From the NCBI GenBank assembly GCA_041485845.1, contig JBGPKH010000668.1, positions 1 through 5,008 of the forward strand: a DNA stretch of 5,008 nucleotides, written 5' to 3'. The position numbers and the translations under genes are program-made. Of the stretch, positions 1-5,008 are shown in pieces (the first letter of the stretch is position 1; every line of letters begins with the position of its first letter). The notes under the pieces are model-generated. The model did no database searches, had not been told where the DNA came from, and saw nothing but the letters and a program-made list of their open reading frames with translations. The stretch is from OMOG01 sp041485845. Lineage in GTDB: Bacteria > Acidobacteriota > Terriglobia > Bryobacterales > Bryobacteraceae.

Positions 1-1469
1 CCGTTTACACCCCGAACAATGCCGGGAACAGCCGCCCGGGCGGCAACAGCAACCCCTCGCTCAATAACAATCCTTCGCTCAATAACAATACCCGGCCCGG
101 CGGCAATCCGGGCGGCGCCACTCCCGGCGGGTACAACCGCACCTCGGGAACCTATAACGCGGACTCCAACCGCACGGCGTTCCCGCCCAAAGCCACGATC
201 TACCACGCCCCCGGCGGCGGTCAGATTCAGACACGGCCGGACGGTTCGATCCGCGAGGTGCGCACCTCGGGTGGCGCGATCATCCATCACGCTCCCGATG
301 GCTACCGGCGGGTCGAAGTGCAGCGGCCCGGCGGCCGGGTGATAGTGGCGAGCACGCACGGGGGGTATGGGTATGTCCAGCGGCCGCTGGTGGTGAGCAA
401 CCACACCTACATCCAACGGACCTATGTGGTGCATGGGGTCTCCTATGCGCGCGTGTACCGGCCGTGGGTCTATGGCGGATTCACCTACCACGTCTATACG
501 CCGGTGCATTTCTGGTCGCCGGGCTTCTACGCGTATGCCTACAACCCGTGGGTGCGGCCGGTGTACTACGGTTGGGGCTGGAACAGCCATCCGTGGTACG
601 GATACTACGGCGGCTGGTTTACGCCTTACCCGTATTACACGAGCCCGGCGCTATGGCTCACCGACTTCCTGATCGCGCGGACGCTGGAGGACGCCTACGA
701 GGCGCGCATGGAAGCGAGAGCGGCCGCGGCGGCCAACGCGCAGGCCAACTACGGCGCGACGCCGCTCACTCCCGAGGTGAAGCAGGCGGTGGCGGATGAA
801 GTGCGGCGGCAGTTGGACCGGGAGAGGTCCGAGCAGCAGTCCATGAATTCGCTGCCGTCGAGCGGCGCGCCCCCGATGTTCAGCGGCGGTACGCATGTCT
901 TCGTGGTCGCGAACAGCCTGGAAGTGGACGCCGGCGGCGGGCAGATGTGCCCGGTGACCGAGGGCGATGTGCTGCAACTCAATTCGGCTCCGCCGTCGAA
1001 CTCCAACTACGCGCAGGTGGTGGTGCTGGCGAGCAAGGGCAACGACTGCCGCAAGGGCAGCGCCGTGTCGGTGGCGCTCTCGGACTTGCAGGAAATGCAG
1101 AACCAGATGCGCGCCACCATCGATCAGGGGCTGAACGACCTGCAATCCAAGCAGGGGCAGGGCGGACTGCCCTCGCTGCCCGCCTCGGCCGCGGGTCAGG
1201 CCACCCAGGCGTCGTTTGCGGCGCAGTTGCAGCCGGACTCGACTGCCGCCGCGGAGTTGTCGCAGGCCGCGCAGGAAGCGGACCGGGCGGAGCAGGATGT
1301 GGTGAGCAAGGGTGCGCCGGCCACGGTCACGCTCGGCCAGTCGATCCAGCAGGTGGAGGCGATCTTCGGGAAGCCGCGGGATATCGCCGATCTGGGATCG
1401 AAGAAGATTTACGTGTACCAGAGTCTAAAGGTCACGTTCGTAAACGGAAAGGTGACCGACGTTCAGTAA
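1..1469 (+). CDS. Aromatic- and glycine-rich putative exported protein with BamE-like C-terminal tail (5' end outside window)
   Basis: Function unknown. The frame is open from base 3 to the TAA at 1467-1469 (488 visible residues) and has no ATG, GTG or TTG before the GTG at 258. That GTG lies inside conserved-looking sequence, so the gene almost certainly starts left of the window. Visible order, counting from base 3: an Asn/Gly/Pro-rich low-complexity segment (about 1-60) with two PSLNNN units; two related HAP...RP-x-G beta-type repeats (about 64-120); a segment at 122-218 in which about a third of residues are Tyr, Trp or Phe, with motifs such as NPW, YYGWGW and WYGYYGG; a charged, Ala-rich helical stretch (about 219-280); a compact segment (about 298-380) with HVFVV, EGDVLQLNS and Cys at 316 and 349; a Gln/Ala-rich linker; and a tail (442-488) patterned like BamE/SmpA domains (LGQS..QV..IFGKP, then KVTFVNGKVTDVQ). 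The family resembles uncharacterised acidobacterial proteins. Export is inferred from composition, because the N-terminus is not visible. It ends 8 bases before the stop of the convergent receptor gene. Confidence 0.88.
   Translation, partial: VYTPNNAGNSRPGGNSNPSLNNNPSLNNNTRPGGNPGGATPGGYNRTSGTYNADSNRTAFPPKATIYHAPGGGQIQTRPDGSIREVRTSGGAIIHHAPDGYRRVEVQRPGGRVIVASTHGGYGYVQRPLVVSNHTYIQRTYVVHGVSYARVYRPWVYGGFTYHVYTPVHFWSPGFYAYAYNPWVRPVYYGWGWNSHPWYGYYGGWFTPYPYYTSPALWLTDFLIARTLEDAYEARMEARAAAAANAQANYGATPLTPEVKQAVADEVRRQLDRERSEQQSMNSLPSSGAPPMFSGGTHVFVVANSLEVDAGGGQMCPVTEGDVLQLNSAPPSNSNYAQVVVLASKGNDCRKGSAVSVALSDLQEMQNQMRATIDQGLNDLQSKQGQGGLPSLPASAAGQATQASFAAQLQPDSTAAAELSQAAQEADRAEQDVVSKGAPATVTLGQSIQQVEAIFGKPRDIADLGSKKIYVYQSLKVTFVNGKVTDVQ
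54..89 (+). repeat. 18-bp tandem repeat, two copies, inside the low-complexity coding segment
   Basis: Positions 54-71 and 72-89 match at 17 of 18 bases; the one difference is a synonymous change in the proline codon. Each unit encodes PSLNNN in the frame of the aromatic-rich protein. A whole number of codons per unit keeps the frame intact if copies are gained or lost, so this is best read as a coding micro-duplication in a linker and not as a separate element. Confidence 0.85.
192..362 (+). repeat. Degenerate protein repeat of about 28 residues (HAP...RP-x-G units)
   Basis: Two successive units in the aromatic-rich protein share the order I-(x)-H-A-P, then RP-x-G followed by a hydrophobic beta-like run. 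The HAP codons begin at 204 and 288, an 84-base offset. The units differ by a two-residue insertion and are not similar as DNA, so the duplication is old or the pattern is structural, for example a beta-hairpin repeat. This is a protein-level observation only. Confidence 0.5.
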
Positions 1470-1477
1470 GCGTCGCT

Positions 1478-4400
1478 TCAGAAGCCCAGCCGGACGCCCA
1501 ATTGCACGCGCCTCGGCTCGAATGCCGATGTGAAGCCGAACGGCTGCAGCGCGGTATAGGCGCCGTTGCCGCCGAGGCCGTCGTAGCGATTCACCACGTC
1601 GTTGATAAAACAACTGGCCCCCGTCCCGGATAGCGCAGTGGCGCTGCAGGAAACGGTGTTGTTCACGCTGGAGTAATTCAACCGGTTGAAGAGGTTGAAG
1701 GCCTCGATCAGGAATTCGATATTTGCGCGTTCGGTGAGCGCGAAGCGCCGCGCGAGGCGCGTGTCAAAGGTCCAGAAGTCGGGCCCGATGCCGATGTTCC
1801 GGCCTGCAAAGTAGGGGCGGTCCGTGGTGTTGTGGCGATCGTTGTTCAATTCGGTCCCGGCCAGAACATTGAACGGACGCGAGCTGTTGTAGCGGAAAAT
1901 CGGCGTAAACGTGAACCCGCCGGTCAGCCTGCGCAACGGTGTGGACCCTCCGCCGGCGAGAGGCGATTGCAGAACCGCATACGCCACCACCTTGTGCCGC
2001 TGGTCGAAGGAGGACAGCGCGCGTTCGCAACTGCGGCAGATCTGATCGGGAGGTTGGAAGTCGCTGTTGAAATCCAGCGTCTCATCCATGGCCTTGCTGA
2101 ACGTATAGTTGACGGCAAAACTGGCGTTCTGGGAGAGGCGCTGCTTCAATTCCACGATCATGCCGTGATACCAGGAATTGGCGCCCGATTCATAGAAGTT
2201 CTCCTGGAACAACAGCGGGTCCCTAAAATACTTCGCGCCCGTGGGGTTGTCCGCTGTCGCGCCCCAGTCCCGAACTCCTTTGAGCGGATTCACGGGTGCA
2301 GGCAGCAGGTTGCGATCGAGCGACGTGGTAAGGTGTACGCCGCGCACCAACACATATTGGACCGAAGCCGTCAGACCCTTGGCGATCTCCCGGTCGATGC
2401 CGAGGCTGGCCTGATGCGCATACGGATTCCTGTAGTTCGGATCGGCGCGGAACAGCACCGTCAGGGGAGGGCGCGGGCCGGTCTGGCTGACGTTGATCCC
2501 AAACTGCTGGAGGTCGGACGCCCGAATCGAACGCTGCGGCGTGGGAACCCCGATGATCCCTTGGTTTCGCAGCGTGGTGAAGATGTTAACCGGTCCGTTT
2601 ACGGCCAGCGGATTCGCGGCGTTCAGCGTCGTGAGCACCTGGGCAATCTGGCGAAATCCGTTGATCTCGTTGAGCGCGTTCACCACGTAATCGATCTGGT
2701 AGTCGACGGTCGAAAAGAACATTCCGTAACCGCCGCGGAGGGTCGTCTTGGCGTTCTGGAATGGATCCCAGGCAAAGCCGAAGCGCGGCCCCCAGGCGTT
2801 CTTATCGGTGGGGAGCGGGTCCTTCCGGCGATCCACCTCGTATCGCAGTCCCAGGTTCAAAGTGAAATTGGGCCGCACGCGCCAACTGTCCTGTGCGTAG
2901 CCCGCATAAAGCGGGTAAATGGCGCGCACCACGGGATCCCCAAATCCCTGCTGGTAGGATTGAGCCAGCCCCAGGTTGAATGCCTGCAGTGCGGAAATCG
3001 TGGTGCTCGCCAGCGCCGCGTTGACGAACGCCCCCGGCAGCGTGCCGAAGGTGAAACGCCCGCTGAAGAACGTCGCGGAATCGGAATGGTTCTCGCGGAT
3101 CAGAACGTTAACGCCCATCCGCAGGCTATGAGCGCCCTTCACCCACGTGACCGCGTCGCTCAGATCTTCGCGCCGCGTGATGGTATCGTTGGGCAGAAAG
3201 CGGTCGCGGTTGAAGAAGCCGAAGCCGGCGATCTCCAGCGCCGGGCCGAACTGTTCGTTGCTCCCGGTAAACGGATTGTAGTAATTGAACTGGGCGTGCG
3301 CCTCGTTGAGCAGCCGGGGCGAAAACGTGTGCGTCCAGCTCGCCAGCGCGGTGCTGTCGAAGAAATCGCTGATATACCCGCGCGAGTAACCCACCAGGGC
3401 GCCGACGTTCTGGTTGGTCTCATAAAACTTCGAAACGTTGTAGCGGAACGTGGTCCGGTTGGCTTCGTTGAACTGGTGGTCGATGCGCATCAGGCCCTGG
3501 TACTGATCGGACTGGAAAGGAAAGATCCCGCTGTTGCGCTTGAACATTTCCACGGTCGCCGGCGGGCTGGTGAGCGCCGGGCGAAGCTGGGCCGCGGCCG
3601 CGGCCGGCAGCGTAGCGAGGATCGACTCCTGCGCCGCGGTCGGCTGGAAAATGGAAGCATCCGTGAGCACCGGGACGCTCTTCGATTCGCGGCGGCGGAG
3701 TTGCTCGAATGAAACGAAATAGAAGGTCCGGTTCTTGGCGATTGGTCCGCCGAGGGTGGCGCCGAACTGCTGGCGTTGGGCATCGGGCTTCACCCGCAGC
3801 AGGCGGTTGTCGGGCGTCAGCTCGACCGCGAACGGATCGGTTGCGTCGAAGCTCTGGTGCCGAAAGAATCCGAACGCGGAGCCGTGCGCCGTGTTGCCGC
3901 CGCTTTTCGTGACGATGTCGATCACTCCGCCGCGGGCCTCGCCGTGCTCAGCCGAGTAGTTGGTGCGATTGATCTGGAACTCCTGCACGGCCTCCTGGCT
4001 GACGGTGGGGCGCACGCCGCCGCCCGCGTCGTTGGATTCGCCGCCGTCGATGCTGACGTTGTTGCCCCGGCCGTTCGAACCGTAGAACGAGAGCCCGCTG
4101 TCGGGCGTCTGTTTGACGCGAAAGCTGTTGGAATCCGCCAGCGCCTTCGAATCCGAGACTCCCGGCGCCAGCAGGGAGAACGTCAGGTAGTCGCGGCGGT
4201 CGATGGGCAGGTTCCGCACCGATTGCTCCGTGATGGTGTTGGACTGCTGCGTGCGCTCCGTCTCGATGAGCGGCGGCTCGCCCTGCACTTCCACCATTTG
4301 TGTGCTGGCGCTCAACGTGAGCTTCGCGTCCGCGACCTCCGCTTCGCCCACGGTCACGGTGATATCCTTCCGCGACTGCACGGCGAATCCGGCCTTCTCG

Positions 4401-4642
4401 ATCTTGATATCGTAAACGCCGGGCGGCAGCAACGGAATGCGGTATTCACCGCGCTCATCGGTCAGCGCTTTGAAGCTGGAGCCCGTCCGGGTGTTGGTCG
4501 CTGTGATATTGGCGCCGGGGACGGAGGAATCGCTGGGGTCGGTTATCGTGCCGCTCAAGGTCCCCATCGTCTTGGATTGAGAAAAGGCGAAGCTCGCACA
4601 CAGCAACGCCAAGGTTGCACACTTCCAAATGGGCTTTGTCAT
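1478..4642 (-). CDS. TonB-dependent outer-membrane receptor, Oar-like, with N-terminal carboxypeptidase-regulatory-like domain
   Basis: A 1054-residue outer-membrane beta-barrel predicted to take up, or bind, an unknown ligand using energy from TonB-ExbB-ExbD. From the ATG: a signal peptide (about 1-22; Lys3 and Lys7, hydrophobic core ATLALLCASFAF, cut near SQ/SK); a carboxypeptidase-regulatory-like beta-sandwich (about 26-115) with GTLSGTITDPS, VPGA and GEYRIPLLPPGVYDI; a plug (about 122-250) with DYLTFSLLAPGV, NNVSIDGG, EAVQEFQINRTNYSAEHGE and GGVIDIVTKSGG; then the barrel, ending FEPRRVQLGVRLGF with the terminal Phe typical of proteins inserted by the Bam complex. These are hallmarks of the large acidobacterial receptor families related to Myxococcus Oar; the length is normal and no frameshift is visible. 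I see no convincing TonB box. A GTG at 4657 would add five residues, but it lacks a Shine-Dalgarno, while the ATG at 4642 has one. No SusD-like or enzyme gene is adjacent, so the substrate cannot be named. It has Cys pairs at I-C-R-S-C and near the C-terminus. Confidence 0.95.
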   Translation of the reverse strand: MTKPIWKCATLALLCASFAFSQSKTMGTLSGTITDPSDSSVPGANITATNTRTGSSFKALTDERGEYRIPLLPPGVYDIKIEKAGFAVQSRKDITVTVGEAEVADAKLTLSASTQMVEVQGEPPLIETERTQQSNTITEQSVRNLPIDRRDYLTFSLLAPGVSDSKALADSNSFRVKQTPDSGLSFYGSNGRGNNVSIDGGESNDAGGGVRPTVSQEAVQEFQINRTNYSAEHGEARGGVIDIVTKSGGNTAHGSAFGFFRHQSFDATDPFAVELTPDNRLLRVKPDAQRQQFGATLGGPIAKNRTFYFVSFEQLRRRESKSVPVLTDASIFQPTAAQESILATLPAAAAAQLRPALTSPPATVEMFKRNSGIFPFQSDQYQGLMRIDHQFNEANRTTFRYNVSKFYETNQNVGALVGYSRGYISDFFDSTALASWTHTFSPRLLNEAHAQFNYYNPFTGSNEQFGPALEIAGFGFFNRDRFLPNDTITRREDLSDAVTWVKGAHSLRMGVNVLIRENHSDSATFFSGRFTFGTLPGAFVNAALASTTISALQAFNLGLAQSYQQGFGDPVVRAIYPLYAGYAQDSWRVRPNFTLNLGLRYEVDRRKDPLPTDKNAWGPRFGFAWDPFQNAKTTLRGGYGMFFSTVDYQIDYVVNALNEINGFRQIAQVLTTLNAANPLAVNGPVNIFTTLRNQGIIGVPTPQRSIRASDLQQFGINVSQTGPRPPLTVLFRADPNYRNPYAHQASLGIDREIAKGLTASVQYVLVRGVHLTTSLDRNLLPAPVNPLKGVRDWGATADNPTGAKYFRDPLLFQENFYESGANSWYHGMIVELKQRLSQNASFAVNYTFSKAMDETLDFNSDFQPPDQICRSCERALSSFDQRHKVVAYAVLQSPLAGGGSTPLRRLTGGFTFTPIFRYNSSRPFNVLAGTELNNDRHNTTDRPYFAGRNIGIGPDFWTFDTRLARRFALTERANIEFLIEAFNLFNRLNYSSVNNTVSCSATALSGTGASCFINDVVNRYDGLGGNGAYTALQPFGFTSAFEPRRVQLGVRLGF

Positions 4643-4648
4643 CGTGGA

Positions 4649-4655
4649 CTCCCTC
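4649..4655 (-). promoter_or_regulatory. Shine-Dalgarno that fixes the receptor start at 4642
   Basis: On the minus strand the purine run GAGGGAG ends 6 bases before the ATG at 4642. The upstream GTG at 4657 lies partly within this run and has only a pyrimidine-containing CTGCG before it. This favours the ATG, which also gives the more ordinary signal-peptide start MTKPIWK. Confidence 0.7.
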
Positions 4656-4711
4656 ACCGCAGCAATTCGCGAGCGGGTTCAAGCCCCCCCATGACGGCCG
4701 GGGTCTTCAAA

Positions 4712-4722
4712 ATTGTATATCA
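4712..4722 (-). promoter_or_regulatory. Possible extended -10 promoter for the receptor gene
   Basis: In an otherwise GC-rich region the minus strand reads TTGATATACAAT. TATACA (4719-4714) matches four of six consensus -10 bases and is preceded by TGA, the TGn extended -10 pattern. A run of nine A on the same strand (4753-4745) lies upstream, where an UP-like element could act. There is no good -35 at 16-18 bases. A start near 4707 would give a leader of about 65 bases to the ATG. The island could equally serve the divergent plus-strand gene. Confidence 0.35.
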
Positions 4723-4732
4723 AGCTCTCCCT

Positions 4733-4764
4733 GGCGAGTTGTCCTTTTTTTTTGCGGGCTCGCC
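4733..4764. repeat. Short inverted repeat spanning the nine-T run
   Basis: GGCGAG at 4733-4738 pairs with CTCGCC at 4759-4764 across 20 bases that include T at 4745-4753. The long loop makes a stable hairpin unlikely, and the T run lies inside the loop and not after the stem, so it does not look like an intrinsic terminator. It could be a spaced binding site or chance. Confidence 0.3.
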
Positions 4765-4767
4765 TTG

Positions 4768-4784
4768 CTCAGCTTCTCAGCTTC
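4768..4784. repeat. Perfect 8-bp tandem repeat upstream of the ribbon-helix-helix gene; candidate operator
   Basis: CTCAGCTT occurs at 4768-4775 and immediately again at 4776-4783, with one further matching base, ending 20 bases before the ATG at 4805. Each unit holds the 4-bp palindrome AGCT. Some ribbon-helix-helix repressors bind tandem 8-bp sites (MetJ and its met boxes are the known example), so this could be an autoregulatory operator. Assigning it that role is inference; the repeat itself is certain. Confidence 0.4.
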
Positions 4785-4804
4785 AGTTCCCGTTTGAGTC
4801 ACGC

Positions 4805-5008
4805 ATGGCCGAGGGTAAGGCGCTTTGGTCGTACCGCGAGTATGGTACATTGGGAGGCGTGAGGCTCGCAAAACGGACATACTCCCTCCCTCCCGATCTG
4901 TTGCACCGCTTCGAAGGACGCCTTCCCCCCGGCGACCGGAGCGCGTTTGTGGCAAGACTGATCCGGGAATGGCTGGACGAGTCCGAACGCCAGGAACTCC
5001 GCCGCCAA
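4805..5008 (+). CDS. Ribbon-helix-helix DNA-binding protein, antitoxin-like (3' end outside window)
   Basis: A short DNA-binding protein, probably an antitoxin or autoregulator. All 68 codons from the ATG at 4805 to the right edge are open. Residues 22-28 (AKRTYSL) fit the N-terminal DNA-contacting beta strand; PPDLLHRFEGRL (29-40) fits the first helix; PPGDRSAF (41-48) matches the G-x-R-S turn common in CopG/Arc-type antitoxins; and AFVARLIREWLDESERQEL (47-65) fits the second helix and the start of a C-terminal tail. The start is uncertain: the ATG has only a weak GAG six bases upstream and gives a tail of about 21 residues before the strand. A GTG at 4859 would be a more usual family start, but its GGGAGG (4852-4857) sits only one base away; a TTG at 4850 is also in frame. 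It is divergent from the receptor gene. If it is an antitoxin, a toxin gene should follow just outside the window, often overlapping it; no toxin is visible here. Confidence 0.75.
   Translation, partial: MAEGKALWSYREYGTLGGVRLAKRTYSLPPDLLHRFEGRLPPGDRSAFVARLIREWLDESERQELRRQ
4831..4848. repeat. Inverted repeat GTACC-N8-GGTAC in the 5' part of the ribbon-helix-helix gene
   Basis: GTACC at 4831-4835 is mirrored by GGTAC at 4844-4848 with an 8-base spacer. If translation starts at 4805 this lies in codons 9-15. If it starts at 4850 or 4859 the repeat sits in the leader, just before the GGGAGG run, where a repressor or hairpin could act. The arms are short and chance is a fair explanation. Confidence 0.3.

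Noticed and set aside
258..1469. GTG at 258 as the true start of the aromatic-rich protein.
   Set aside because: The frame is open all the way to base 3 with structured repeat sequence in frame upstream, and the GTG falls in the middle of a repeat unit. The gene is truncated by the window edge.
947..1633. A 228-codon plus-strand frame overlapping the ends of both main genes.
   Set aside because: It is a frame-shifted shadow of the aromatic-rich gene that runs on antisense into the receptor; Arg/Gly/Ala-rich with no domain pattern.
1832..3712. A 626-codon plus-strand open frame opposite the receptor gene.
   Set aside because: It is a GC-bias shadow: it lies wholly antisense to a well-supported receptor, its product is Arg/Gly/Val-rich with no recognisable domain, and no ribosome site stands out.
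4590..4610. Possible lipobox (ALLC) in the receptor signal sequence.
   Set aside because: Leu directly before the Cys does not fit the lipobox, and the hydrophobic core continues past the Cys to a standard signal-peptidase type site.
4643..4657. GTG at 4657 as the receptor start.
   Set aside because: It lacks a Shine-Dalgarno, while the ATG at 4642 has GAGGGAG six bases upstream and starts a normal signal peptide.
4733..4764. Intrinsic terminator at the nine-T run.
   Set aside because: The T run is inside the loop of the only dyad, and no gene ends nearby on either strand: both flanking genes start here.
1..5008. CRISPR array, tRNA/rRNA gene or insertion sequence.
   Set aside because: I saw no regularly spaced repeats, no tRNA-like or rRNA-like segment, and no transposase frame with terminal inverted repeats.

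Overview
This is a GC-rich bacterial window with the look of an Acidobacteriota genome, probably near the Solibacter/Bryobacter group. That placement is an inference from two protein families and no marker gene is present to confirm it. The first family is an Oar-like TonB-dependent receptor of about 1050 residues with an N-terminal carboxypeptidase-regulatory-like domain, which Acidobacteriota carry in large numbers. The second is an uncharacterised Tyr/Trp/Pro/Gly-rich protein with a BamE-like tail, a protein type I associate with the same phylum.

Layout. Positions 1-1469 (+) hold the 3' part of a large secreted or surface-type protein of unknown function; its reading frame is open through the left edge, so its true start lies outside the window. 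After only 8 bases, positions 1478-4642 (-) hold the complete convergent gene for the TonB-dependent outer-membrane receptor. The best start is the ATG at 4642, which has a good Shine-Dalgarno and begins a signal peptide. Positions 4643-4804 are the intergenic region between this receptor and a divergent gene. It carries an AT-rich promoter-like island, a run of nine T, a perfect 8-bp tandem repeat and a short inverted repeat. Positions 4805-5008 (+) hold the 5' part of a small ribbon-helix-helix DNA-binding protein of the antitoxin type, cut by the right edge.

How the genes fit together. Two of the products are probably envelope proteins: the receptor spans the outer membrane and should be energised by TonB-ExbBD, and the aromatic-rich protein is probably exported. 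Nothing shows that they act together; they are convergent and cannot share a transcript. The ribbon-helix-helix protein may be the antitoxin half of a toxin-antitoxin pair whose toxin would lie just beyond the right edge, or a stand-alone regulator that binds the intergenic region. I found no RNA gene, insertion sequence, CRISPR array or clear intrinsic terminator. The most open questions are the function of the aromatic-rich protein and the possible operator in front of the ribbon-helix-helix gene.
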